Shown: positions 26,241 to 34,022 of the stretch, piece by piece
Layout: the number at the start of each line of letters is the position of its first letter
Numbering within the stretch: the stretch's first letter is position 1
Source: Ferruginibacter lapsinanis
Lineage (GTDB): Bacteria > Bacteroidota > Bacteroidia > Chitinophagales > Chitinophagaceae
NCBI RefSeq assembly: GCF_020783315.1
Contig: NZ_CP086063.1
Coordinates: 2,654,501 to 2,718,500 of the forward strand
Direction of reading: 5' to 3'
Length of the DNA stretch: 64,000 bases
Notes under the pieces: model-generated
What the model was told of the DNA's origin: nothing
The model's input: only the letters and a program-made list of their open reading frames with translations
Database searches by the model: none
Position numbers and translations under genes: made by a program

Positions 26241-28631
26241 TCAAAACAAAGTAAGTGTGTATCCAGAATTGATCGTAAAATTTGCTGAATTTGAAACTGA
26301 AAGACTTCTGCACGAAGTAGTAGAATTTAAAATAACAGTACCGCTATTAATGATCACATCAGTGTTCGCATCAGGCACTACACCACAACTCCAGTTGGCC
26401 GGATTTTCCCAGGCAGTAGTGCCGCCGGCACCAGTCCAGGTATCTGTGAATTTTAAAGTGAATGTATTGCTGTATGTACTGTTGCTTACATAACACCTGT
26501 ATTGATAGCCATACCAGGATGATGGAATGTTATTTAACAGAAGCGTAGAAGATGAAGCACCACTATAATTTATTCCATCAGTTACGTTCGTAAAACCGCC
26601 ACCGGTGTTTACCTGCCATTGATAACTGCTGCCGGTAATATTGGAGACCAATGATGAATTGACACCACCAGGACAAAGCATATAATTAAATCCTGTTTTC
26701 GTTATTGTTCCGTTAGCTGTTGTTACTGAAACAGCACCAAATGTTCCGTTACCAACAACAGCTGTTATCATTGTATCTGACACAACTGTAAATGATGCTG
26801 CGGCAGTTCCCCCAAAACTTACAGCCGTTGTTCCTGTTAAACTCGATCCTTTAATAGTTATGATAGAACCTGTAATGGCATTTGTAGGTGTAAATGATTT
26901 AATTAATGGAGGACAAGTTGATGAAGCCGTCCATGCAAAAGCACCTTTGCCGCTAACGTCTTCATCCACCACAGCATTACCACCTCGGCCCGAATAATTC
27001 ATGCCGCAATAAGTGCCATTGCCATTGGGAGAACCATTGAAACGCACAAACATTCCTCTTTTAGCACCAGAATTATTGTTATTGTTATAAGGATATTCTT
27101 TTCCTGTATTGGTGATCGTTATGTTCTCAAAGATCAAATTATAAAAACCATCGCCAGCGGTCTTATTAAAATAGATGCCATCATTTTTAGAATCGATGAT
27201 ATCGATATTATAAAACTTAACGTTCCTCACTTGTGTGCCGCTAACACTGGTGCACAAAAGATCGATAGCTCCAACAGGATTATTATACAGATCGTTAAAA
27301 GTGCCGCAGGCAATTAATGTAATATCATGAAACACATGCTGACCTGTAGCATTAAAGGTAACGCCGGGAAAAGTATTGTTTGCCCTGAGGCCGGCTTCCA
27401 GATTGTCTTTTACGATGATGTTATACGCCTGGTTATTTTTACCTCCGTAGATAGCTACCCCAGAGGCACGCCAGCAATTTTCTGAGGTGTTGTAACGAAA
27501 AGTATTATTGATACATTCCTGCCCGTTAGCACTCCAGATCGCCATGTCATCATCACCGTTATTCCTGAAATTACTATGTTCAACAATTGAATTTAATGTA
27601 CCCTTACAAAGGTTAAGGCCATCAGCATAATTATTACGGAAGCGGCAATTAGAAACAGTAAATCCATCTGCAACTGATGGCCCTGTACCGGAGTAATTAG
27701 CGATCCATGCGCCACATTCAAAATGCTCGGCCCATATATTTGTGATAGTAGAGCCCGAAGTGTACACGCCGTTTATTCCTTTATAAGAATTACTTCTTGA
27801 TGCATTATTGGTGGTTAGGTAAAGGCCATCATAACTGATGTTGCTGGCATATCCCCAAAGTCCTCCATTATTAGATGTTCCGTTGGTAAAATTGAGTTGG
27901 GTATACCACATGCCGGCACCTTGCAATTTGGTGTTGGCAGTAGTGAACTGAATTAAATTATTGATATTATAAATACCCGTCGGTACAAAGATCGTTTTGC
28001 CACCATTGCTATTGATAAAGCTTTGCAGATCACTTCCGGTACCTGAATAAACTGCAGCGCCTACAGGTGCTGTTATTGCAGCCGGTACAGGTTCCAGTTC
28101 AGCAAAATCAATAGATACATTGCCGCTTTCTCTTACCAGTTTCAATTTACCATTCACCGCTATTTTATCAGGCAGTTTATACCGTACTTCATCAAACCTC
28201 ATTTTAGGGTTTTTATTTGAGACCCCGCCATTATTCGGATTGCCGTTATTCCAAAGTGATTCCCACGACCATTTGGTAGTTAAGGTGATCCCTGTTATGC
28301 GAACATTATCTACATATACGCCAATAACATCTGTTTCTCCGTTAGGAATAGAATACCTTATTACCAATCCGTCTGCTGCTTCAATCACCGTCCATTCAAC
28401 AGCTGCATTGGCGGCGCTCATATTTACACATATCTGGTCAGATGCTTCCGATTGAAGATCTGCCTGTGCGTATGATTTAGCAGTGGCAAATGCACCACTT
28501 GATAAAACGCCTGCATTGGCTTCATATCTTTTATACGGTGCATCATAATAGCCACGTTGCGCAAGCACATTTACAGCATTGGTTATAAAGAAGAGGGTAA
28601 TGATTGAAAACTTTACTAAAATGTTGTTCAT
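26241..28631 (-). CDS. Putative GH87 alpha-1,3-glucanase with TIG, Ig and shared C-terminal domains
   Basis: A 796-residue exported protein (signal residues 1-24, ending VLAQ). Residues 27-185 look like the carbohydrate-binding front part of GH87 enzymes: a start with YKRYEANAG, EASDQICVNM, and GLVIRYSIPNGE. Residues 195-560 form a right-handed parallel beta helix. Asp337 and the pair Asp360-Asp361 in NNGDDDMAIWS keep the spacing (23, then 1) of the catalytic Asp residues known from the GH87 enzyme Agl-FH1. Then come one IPT/TIG domain, an Ig-like domain and the shared C-terminal domain ending in TLTLF. It likely cuts alpha-1,3-glucan, as in fungal walls or dental-type glucans. The ATG at 28631 is used rather than a TTG nine bases upstream. 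Confidence 0.68.
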   Translation of the reverse strand: MNNILVKFSIITLFFITNAVNVLAQRGYYDAPYKRYEANAGVLSSGAFATAKSYAQADLQSEASDQICVNMSAANAAVEWTVIEAADGLVIRYSIPNGETDVIGVYVDNVRITGITLTTKWSWESLWNNGNPNNGGVSNKNPKMRFDEVRYKLPDKIAVNGKLKLVRESGNVSIDFAELEPVPAAITAPVGAAVYSGTGSDLQSFINSNGGKTIFVPTGIYNINNLIQFTTANTKLQGAGMWYTQLNFTNGTSNNGGLWGYASNISYDGLYLTTNNASRSNSYKGINGVYTSGSTITNIWAEHFECGAWIANYSGTGPSVADGFTVSNCRFRNNYADGLNLCKGTLNSIVEHSNFRNNGDDDMAIWSANGQECINNTFRYNTSENCWRASGVAIYGGKNNQAYNIIVKDNLEAGLRANNTFPGVTFNATGQHVFHDITLIACGTFNDLYNNPVGAIDLLCTSVSGTQVRNVKFYNIDIIDSKNDGIYFNKTAGDGFYNLIFENITITNTGKEYPYNNNNNSGAKRGMFVRFNGSPNGNGTYCGMNYSGRGGNAVVDEDVSGKGAFAWTASSTCPPLIKSFTPTNAITGSIITIKGSSLTGTTAVSFGGTAAASFTVVSDTMITAVVGNGTFGAVSVTTANGTITKTGFNYMLCPGGVNSSLVSNITGSSYQWQVNTGGGFTNVTDGINYSGASSSTLLLNNIPSSWYGYQYRCYVSNSTYSNTFTLKFTDTWTGAGGTTAWENPANWSCGVVPDANTDVIINSGTVILNSTTSCRSLSVSNSANFTINSGYTLTLF

Positions 28632-28965
28632 AACAGGCAAGTCAATTAGAATTCCGGAGATTACTGAGCGTATAACTTTTTATAAAGGTATTAAGAAACG
28701 GGGGCCTGGTAGTTTATATAACATATGTATAAGAAATATTAACAAAAAAATGAATTTACATTGCGTAAGTAGCTGATTTACATTGCAATAAAAACAAATA
28801 AAAAAAAGATGTATATAGTTGAATATAATGATAGAAGTTGGAATTTGTGATCACTTTTAGGTGATTTCTTACGGGTAATGTCTTCGGCACATTGCGACAA
28901 TTATAAAATTGGTGGTATTAGTAATAGGCCGAAACGTTCTTAGTTTTGTTTAGGTTAGGAGAGAC
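28632..28965. other. Intergenic region between divergent genes
   Basis: About 330 AT-rich bases with no gene. It should hold the promoter of the GH87-like gene on the minus strand, but I see no clear TAnnTTTG there. Confidence 0.4.
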
Positions 28966-28966
28966 G

Positions 28967-28995
28967 TTGTAGGGAAGAAAAAGCCTTTAATTTTG
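28967..28995 (+). promoter_or_regulatory. Promoter giving a possibly leaderless DMT transporter mRNA
   Basis: TTG (28967-28969) and TAATTTTG (28988-28995) are 18 bases apart, close to the Bacteroidota consensus. The ATG at 29001 lies 5 bases after the -7 box, so transcription would begin at or next to the start codon. Confidence 0.6.
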
Positions 28996-29000
28996 CCCCT

Positions 29001-29879
29001 ATGAAAAAAGTGGGCGGGTACCGGATAAAATTGATCATTGCAGGAATTTGTTTTGCCATACTATGGGCATCGGCATCAGCGGCTACAAAAATTGCCCTGC
29101 TATCAGCTCAGCCATTTGTAATAGCGGTTACCCGTTTTTTTATAGCTGCCGTTATCATGCTGTTTGTTTCACATGTTTTATTAAAAAAAAGAGTGCCACA
29201 AAAACAGGAGTGGAGGCAATTGGTTATTTATGGCACTTTCAATATCAGTATCTATTTGGGATTGTATGTAATTGCAATGATGAATGTATCGGCCGGATTG
29301 GGTACTTTATCTGTGGGCACCAACCCTGTTATTATCAGTATCATCTCAGCCATCTGGTTAAAACAACAAATAAAACGGGCCACTATTATTAGTTTGCTGT
29401 TGTGTTCAGCCGGTATATTAGTAGCAGCATGGCCATTGCTGCAAAACAGTTATGCCACACCGATGGGATTAACTTTATTACTCACCAGTATGCTGGCATA
29501 TTCTGCAGGAGCTGTTTATTTTTCCAACAACAAATGGAATGGGCTGCACATTCTTGTTATCAATGGATGGCAAACATTGTTCGGCGGTATTTTATTGCTT
29601 CCTTTCTTATTTGCTTTTTATGATGCCCATAAAAATGTATACGATATCAGATCCATTGGAGGGATTGTATGGCTGGCCATTCCGGTATCTATTGGTGCTG
29701 TACAGTTGTGGTTGTATTTATTAAAAGACAATCCGGTAAAAGCATCTTTCTGGTTATTCTTATGCCCGGTGTTTGGATTTGCCATAGCATCTGCAATGCT
29801 GCATGAACCAATTAGCATCCATACATTCATTGGAGTTGCATTAGTGATAGGAGGATTATATATTGTGCAGAAGAAGTAA
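29001..29879 (+). CDS. EamA/DMT-family transporter
   Basis: A 292-residue inner-membrane protein with ten predicted transmembrane helices arranged as two EamA repeats (about residues 8-138 and 150-290). The first repeat begins CFAILWASASAATKIAL and has PFVIAVTRFFIAAVIML, and the second has SMLAYSAGAVYF and GFAIASAMLHEPIS-(8 residues)-ALVIGGLYI, the family's typical endings. DMT exporters of this kind export amino acids, metabolites or drugs; the substrate cannot be told from the sequence. It is a single gene with its own promoter. Confidence 0.9.
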   Translation: MKKVGGYRIKLIIAGICFAILWASASAATKIALLSAQPFVIAVTRFFIAAVIMLFVSHVLLKKRVPQKQEWRQLVIYGTFNISIYLGLYVIAMMNVSAGLGTLSVGTNPVIISIISAIWLKQQIKRATIISLLLCSAGILVAAWPLLQNSYATPMGLTLLLTSMLAYSAGAVYFSNNKWNGLHILVINGWQTLFGGILLLPFLFAFYDAHKNVYDIRSIGGIVWLAIPVSIGAVQLWLYLLKDNPVKASFWLFLCPVFGFAIASAMLHEPISIHTFIGVALVIGGLYIVQKK

Positions 29880-30000
29880 AAACAATGGTTGGTGTGCTTT
29901 TGCCGTGTGGTCTTTTGTACAGTGCCGAAGACGTTGCCCGGAAGTATGCTATCCATATCTCTTGCTGTACTTTATTATATTTGACCTATAATTACAATGT

Positions 30001-30798
30001 GTGTTGAAAAAGATATTCTTCTTTATTATTATAGCAGGTTGTTGTCAATCGCTGAAAGCACAAATACTTACTGTAGATCTTACAGACACTGCAGCTTATG
30101 CAAAAAAAACTGTTTGCAAGGGGAGTCTTTCGTTGGGGTTGGAAGGTGACAAACAAAAAACGTTGTTGTTAGATGGTACCAATGTTTTTAATTTTCAACT
30201 GCAGCATTATAAAGAATTACTGATTCTGGCAGCCAGTTATCGTTTTACTAATGACGGCGACCAGAATTTTCTTAACTCAGGATTTGTCCATTTACGCTGG
30301 AGGCATGATTATAAAAACACCTGGCAGCCTGAAACATTTGTGCAATACCAATGGGATGGTTCAAGAGGAATGCTGGACAGGTTTTTAATAGGAGAGAATG
30401 CACGCTATACCTTCTGGCATAAAAAGAATTGGGAGCTTAGTATTGCCACTGGTGTTATGTACGAAGCAGAAACCTGGAATTATAATGGCGTGGATACGGT
30501 ATTAAAACCGCTTGCGCCCAACAATCAAATGACCAGTTTGCTTAAATCAAATAATTATGTGAAACTGGATGGAAAGACATCCGCCAATAGTGATCTTTCT
30601 TTTATTGTTTTTTACCAAGCCCCCTTCAAATCTTTTTTTGATACTTATCGTATTGCAACAAGTGCAAAGTTTGAAGTAGCCTTTGCAAAACATTTTGATT
30701 TTGCCATTGCATTCAGCAGTTTGTACGATTCAAAACCGGTGGTGCCCATAACAAAATTCTATTATAATTTTTCCAATGGGATCGTGTATAAATTTTGA
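30001..30798 (+). CDS. DUF481-like outer-membrane beta-barrel protein
   Basis: A 265-residue exported protein (signal residues 1-20, SLKAQ) beginning with GTG at 30001. The mature part is made of amphipathic beta strands, about twelve, ending in FYYNFSNGIVYKF with an aromatic C-terminus (Phe), the outer-membrane insertion signal. Segments such as VHLRWRHDYKNTWQPETFVQYQW, LIGENARYTFW and LSIATGVMYEAETWNY resemble DUF481, a salt-induced outer-membrane protein family. A TATATTTG box at 29976-29983 could be its -7 element. Substrate unknown. The TTG at 30004 is an alternative start with the same product. Confidence 0.68.
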   Translation: MLKKIFFFIIIAGCCQSLKAQILTVDLTDTAAYAKKTVCKGSLSLGLEGDKQKTLLLDGTNVFNFQLQHYKELLILAASYRFTNDGDQNFLNSGFVHLRWRHDYKNTWQPETFVQYQWDGSRGMLDRFLIGENARYTFWHKKNWELSIATGVMYEAETWNYNGVDTVLKPLAPNNQMTSLLKSNNYVKLDGKTSANSDLSFIVFYQAPFKSFFDTYRIATSAKFEVAFAKHFDFAIAFSSLYDSKPVVPITKFYYNFSNGIVYKF

Positions 30799-30943
30799 GT
30801 GATTCATTCTTGTCGGTCGGTGTCCTCATAGATCGGTAATGATAGTTGTACCGACCAAGGATAAAAAGTTTTAGTTGTTAAATACGCTCACTCTTAGCGC
30901 AAATATTTACTTATGCAGCATACTGCATTTCATTCAGAAGATT

Positions 30944-30985
30944 GTTAGTGTATTAAATTCGGGCACAAGCAAATGCTTGCGCCAA
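30944..30985. repeat. REP-like palindrome, copy A
   Basis: A 42-base block beginning GTTAGTGTATTAAATTCGGG and ending in the palindrome GCAAGC-AAAT-GCTTGC. It is identical to 35551-35592; two diverged copies lie at 32878 and 35449. Confidence 0.85.
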
Positions 30986-31008
30986 TGTGAGGCGGAAAGG
31001 CTGAAAAA

Positions 31009-32364
31009 TTAATGCAAAACTGTAAGCTCATATCCTGAACTAACGGTAACTGTTGCAGAAGGATCAATTTTTATACTTCTTATTGTAGGGTTTGAATTTA
31101 TTGTAACTGTTTTACCACTTGCAATAATTACCTCTGCATTTATATCCGGAACTTTTCCTGTATTCCAGTTAGCAGCATTTTCCCAGGCTCCATCCCCGGT
31201 AAAAATATAAGTGATGTAGTTTGCGGGTGTATATTGAGCAATATATTTTTTGCCTTTAGCATTCTTAATAGAACCTCCTGCATATAAAGTTCCCTTATTA
31301 TATAGAAGCGTGTATATCTCATCGGTAGCATTGATGCCGATGCCAGCATTACCAACTTGTTTCCACGAAAGTCCATTCCATTTATAAACAGTAGTGATTG
31401 TAATGCTAGAGTCAACGTATGTAGTTGCATATACATTGCCTGAAGTATCTGTAGCCAAAGCCAATACGCCCCACTCCGAATAAAAATTATCAACTTTTGC
31501 CCATGTGGCCCCATTCCACTTATAGGCATATCCTCCTACAGAAGATGTGCCGAAACCATTTGGATAACCATAATCTTCCCCTACATATAAGTTTCCTGAT
31601 TTATCAATTTCAATTGCTACACAACTGTTTTTTAAAGGAAATGTATCTACACCAGCACCTAATTCTGTCCATGCAGTACCATTCCATTTAGCTGCACATC
31701 TTTTATTTATAGCATTCTTATAATCTACTGCATAAAGATTGTTTGAATTGTCGCATTTTATTTTTTTAATATACTTGGTAGGATTAAGTGCATTTACTCC
31801 TGTTCCTACTTCAGTCCATACAGCACCACCCCATTTAGCAACATAATATTTACCACTACCGTTAACAAATGATCCAGTGACATATAAGTTTCCTGCAGTA
31901 TCCAGAGCAATGGAATTTATATACTGATAGGTATTTGCATATGCATTCAATGCATTTCCTCCCACTTGTGCCCATGTAGTACCATTCCACTTAGCTACAT
32001 AATATTGACCATTTGCATTGGTAAAAAAACCTGCTGCATATATATTATTTTTCTTGTCACATGCAAGCATTGTAATTTCACCATTTGCATTCAGAGCATT
32101 TCCTCCTATTCCTAATTCTGCCCATGCAGTGCCATCATATTTTGCTACATAGTACTTGGAAAGCGTAGGATTATTATAATTTTTAAAAGCTATCGTTGTG
32201 TAAAAATTACCATTGTTATCAGCAATAAGCTCTTGAACACTTCCTGTTTGTTCACTTATAATAGAAGAATCAGGGCCAAATGTTGTCCAGCCATCTTGTG
32301 CATGAATATATGCAGGAGTAATGATCAGTAAAACAATATAAAAAAGAGGTGCAATTTTTTTCAT
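31009..32364 (-). CDS. Secreted beta-propeller protein with shared C-terminal domain
   Basis: A 451-residue exported protein (signal residues 1-22, YIHAQ). Residues 30-380 contain about seven blades of the form YYVAKWNGTTWAQVGG, each with an aromatic-Asn-Gly-x-W turn and a following D-x-x-GNLY strand, typical of SBBP/Kelch-like secreted propellers. The C-terminal 66 residues (FTGDGAWENAANWNTGKVPD to LTVLH) are the domain also found at the ends of the proteins at 19915, 23067 and 26241. Probably a surface protein. A -7 box lies 17-24 bases upstream of the ATG at 32364. Confidence 0.8.
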   Translation of the reverse strand: MKKIAPLFYIVLLIITPAYIHAQDGWTTFGPDSSIISEQTGSVQELIADNNGNFYTTIAFKNYNNPTLSKYYVAKYDGTAWAELGIGGNALNANGEITMLACDKKNNIYAAGFFTNANGQYYVAKWNGTTWAQVGGNALNAYANTYQYINSIALDTAGNLYVTGSFVNGSGKYYVAKWGGAVWTEVGTGVNALNPTKYIKKIKCDNSNNLYAVDYKNAINKRCAAKWNGTAWTELGAGVDTFPLKNSCVAIEIDKSGNLYVGEDYGYPNGFGTSSVGGYAYKWNGATWAKVDNFYSEWGVLALATDTSGNVYATTYVDSSITITTVYKWNGLSWKQVGNAGIGINATDEIYTLLYNKGTLYAGGSIKNAKGKKYIAQYTPANYITYIFTGDGAWENAANWNTGKVPDINAEVIIASGKTVTINSNPTIRSIKIDPSATVTVSSGYELTVLH

Positions 32365-32380
32365 GCTGAAAATTAAGTTT

Positions 32381-32388
32381 CAAATATA
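32381..32388 (-). promoter_or_regulatory. -7 box (TATATTTG) for the beta-propeller protein
   Basis: Plus-strand CAAATATA gives TATATTTG on the minus strand, 17 bases before the ATG at 32364. Confidence 0.55.
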
Positions 32389-32469
32389 GATTATAGTTTT
32401 TGTAATCAGGTAAACGATTGTAGTTATAAGAACAAACTCTGTTGCTTCCGCACTTTTGGCCACTCTTTA

Positions 32470-32523
32470 TTCCTAGCAACGTCTCCGGCTCTGCTAAGGC
32501 TCGGGGATAGACGTTGCTAGGAA
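32470..32523. repeat. 15-bp perfect inverted repeat
   Basis: TTCCTAGCAACGTCT (32470-32484) pairs with AGACGTTGCTAGGAA (32509-32523) across 24 bases. It directly precedes the 45-bp tandem array. No T run follows, so it is not a standard terminator. Confidence 0.8.
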
Positions 32524-32530
32524 GAAGAAA

Positions 32531-32845
32531 CCTATCGTGGATATGTTCTGAACCTAATTAGGATACATTGCTCAACCTATCATGGATATGGTCTTAACCT
32601 AATGAGGATATGTTACCCAATCTATTGTGGATATATTCTGAACCTAATGAAGATAGGACACCCAACCTATCGTGGATACGTTCTTAACCTAATGAAGATA
32701 GGTTACCCAACCTATCGTGGATACTCTCTTAATCTAATGTGGATACGTTACCAAACCTATCGTGGATACGTTCTAAAGCTAATGAAGATAGGTTACCCAA
32801 CCTATCGTGGATACGTTGATTGACCTAATTAGGATAGGTTAAGAT
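32531..32845 (+). repeat. 45-bp tandem array, seven units
   Basis: Units start at 32531, 32576, 32621, 32666, 32711, 32756 and 32801, an exact 45-base step with no indels. A typical unit starts CCTATCGTGGATACGTTCTT and goes on AACCTAATGAAGATAGGTTA. Each unit has the arms AACCTATC and GATAGGTT and so can form its own hairpin. The array keeps one plus frame open over 32602-32823 (15-residue repeats like NLMKIGYPTYRGYVL), but I do not claim a protein. Confidence 0.9.
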
Positions 32846-32877
32846 CATTTTTAGGGTGTGAGTTACTGTTAGCATTT

Positions 32878-32910
32878 ATAAATTCGGGCGCAAGCAAATG
32901 CTTGCGCCAA
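32878..32910. repeat. REP-like palindrome, copy B
   Basis: TAAATTCGGGCGCAAGC-AAAT-GCTTGCGCC, a perfect GGCGCAAGC/GCTTGCGCC palindrome. It lies 7 bases left of the cassette's left inverted repeat. Confidence 0.85.
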
Positions 32911-32917
32911 TATGGGA

Positions 32918-32937
32918 GCCACGAACCAGGGCGGAGA
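32918..32937. repeat. Left 20-bp inverted repeat of a three-gene cassette
   Basis: GCCACGAACCAGGGCGGAGA is the exact reverse complement of 35013-35032. The two enclose the SRPBCC, DinB and GlxA-type genes (about 2.1 kb). Confidence 0.85.
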
Positions 32938-32969
32938 AACACCTACGGCGGCGGAAAATTTTTATAATT

Positions 32970-33404
32970 TTAATTAAACACATTTACTCCTTGTCCTGTC
33001 TCTATTAAACTTTTGAGGCTAGTTTGTATTAGCTGGCCCCAAGCCCAAGAACAATTATTATAACATTCGAAAGCAGGAACTAACCCTTTATGAGTGAACT
33101 TCACTTGTGTATTTCCATCTACATTTTCAATAAGAAATTCAATTGTTGAACCTGTCCATTCAGTAGGTATAGGAAATTTAAGACTACTTTCAGTTACCTT
33201 CCACACAACTTTCTTGTTTGGAATAAGCTCTACAATTTTTTGCTTTGAAAAATGAACATCCTTCATTTGGTATGTAAATTCATTGTTTAGTGTATCTGTC
33301 TGTCCAATGATTTCGCCTTGCCACCAAGCTCTTACATTATTGATAGCTTTATAAACTTCTTCCGTTGAATTGCTTACTTGAATTGTTGTTGTAAAATCTT
33401 GCAT
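32970..33404 (-). CDS. SRPBCC (AHSA1/START-like) protein
   Basis: A 144-residue cytoplasmic protein of the SRPBCC superfamily, with a deep hydrophobic ligand pocket. Typical order is seen: DFTTTIQVSNSTEEVYKAIN, AWWQGEIIG, the strand pair FTYQMKDVHFSKQKIVELIP, VVWKVTES, TEWTGSTIEFLIENVDG-(4)-VKFTHKGL and a C-terminal helix (WGQLIQTSLKSLIETG). AHSA1-like members serve as Hsp90 co-chaperone-type domains or small-molecule binders, often next to AraC/ArsR regulators. It lies 17 bases after the DinB gene, forming a two-gene operon. Confidence 0.85.
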   Translation of the reverse strand: MQDFTTTIQVSNSTEEVYKAINNVRAWWQGEIIGQTDTLNNEFTYQMKDVHFSKQKIVELIPNKKVVWKVTESSLKFPIPTEWTGSTIEFLIENVDGNTQVKFTHKGLVPAFECYNNCSWAWGQLIQTSLKSLIETGQGVNVFN

Positions 33405-33421
33405 AATATTTTTTTATAAAA

Positions 33422-33901
33422 TTATTTTAGTAAAACTAATTGTCCTGTATGATATTGTAAATGTGATGTTCTTGTAATTATAATATTAAGTTTATTGCGA
33501 TGTGGTTCTTTCAAAAAATCTTCTTCGGAAACTGCTGTGTGTTTTGCAAACCACTCATCGGCAGTTACTTTTTCAAACTTTTCTTGTAGCATTTCGTTAT
33601 GCTTTACCCACATTACTCTTAATTCAGATGCAGAAGGAATTTGTGGAGCCACTCTGTCGGCTTCTTTAATAAATGGTTCGTTTAATTCAGGAAATAGCTT
33701 TTCACCTATTCCCAATAATATCAACATATCATCGTGAACTGCAATAAGGTGTCCTAAAAGATAAATTCCTCTGTTTTTTCCTGTCGCAATTTCTCTTTGC
33801 AACTGCTCATCACTCAATTCATTCAAGTGTTTGTTGAAATTTAAGATAGAACCAATCCATCTGTCCAATACCATTTTAATGGCGATTTCTGTTTGTGTCA
33901 T
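33422..33901 (-). CDS. DinB-family four-helix protein
   Basis: A 159-residue protein of the DinB/YfiT superfamily. It has four helices with the metal-binding histidines expected: LLGHLIAVHDDM (helix 2) and SHLQYHTGQLVLL (helix 4). DinB-fold proteins are metal-dependent hydrolases or thiol transferases (bacillithiol or similar substrates). It is the first gene of the DinB-SRPBCC unit and diverges from the GlxA-type regulator, which probably controls it. Its promoter is the TATGTTTG box at 33928-33921. Confidence 0.82.
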   Translation of the reverse strand: MTQTEIAIKMVLDRWIGSILNFNKHLNELSDEQLQREIATGKNRGIYLLGHLIAVHDDMLILLGIGEKLFPELNEPFIKEADRVAPQIPSASELRVMWVKHNEMLQEKFEKVTADEWFAKHTAVSEEDFLKEPHRNKLNIIITRTSHLQYHTGQLVLLK

Positions 33902-33920
33902 TTTATTAAATTTTATTTTG

Positions 33921-33928
33921 CAAACATA
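33921..33928 (-). promoter_or_regulatory. -7 box (TATGTTTG) for the DinB-SRPBCC unit
   Basis: Plus-strand CAAACATA gives TATGTTTG on the minus strand, 20 bases before the DinB start at 33901. Confidence 0.6.
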
Positions 33929-33930
33929 AT

Positions 33931-33987
33931 GTCTAATTTATAATATATATGTGTGTTAATTAGACAATATAAAGGGTTGATTTAGAC
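33931..33987. promoter_or_regulatory. Candidate operator, repeated TTAGAC motif
   Basis: GTCTAATT (33931-33938) is inverted as AATTAGAC (33958-33965), and ATTTAGAC follows at 33980-33987. They lie between the two divergent -7 boxes, where an AraC-type regulator would bind to control both genes. Confidence 0.5.
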
Positions 33988-34007
33988 AAGTCTTTTATTT
34001 ATCTTTG
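33977..34007 (+). promoter_or_regulatory. Promoter for the GlxA-type regulator
   Basis: TTGA (33977-33980) and TATCTTTG (34000-34007) are 19 bases apart, a good match to the Bacteroidota pattern. Start of transcription is predicted near 34013, about 10 bases before the ATG at 34023. Confidence 0.65.
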
Positions 34008-34022
34008 CCCCAAAAAAAGCAA

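Noticed and set aside
32602-32823. Protein of 15-residue repeats
   Set aside because: The frame exists only because the unit is 45 bases; no start signal or conserved codon bias. Left as a repeat.
32531-32845. CRISPR array
   Set aside because: Units are tandem 45-bp copies without unique spacers, and no cas gene is near.
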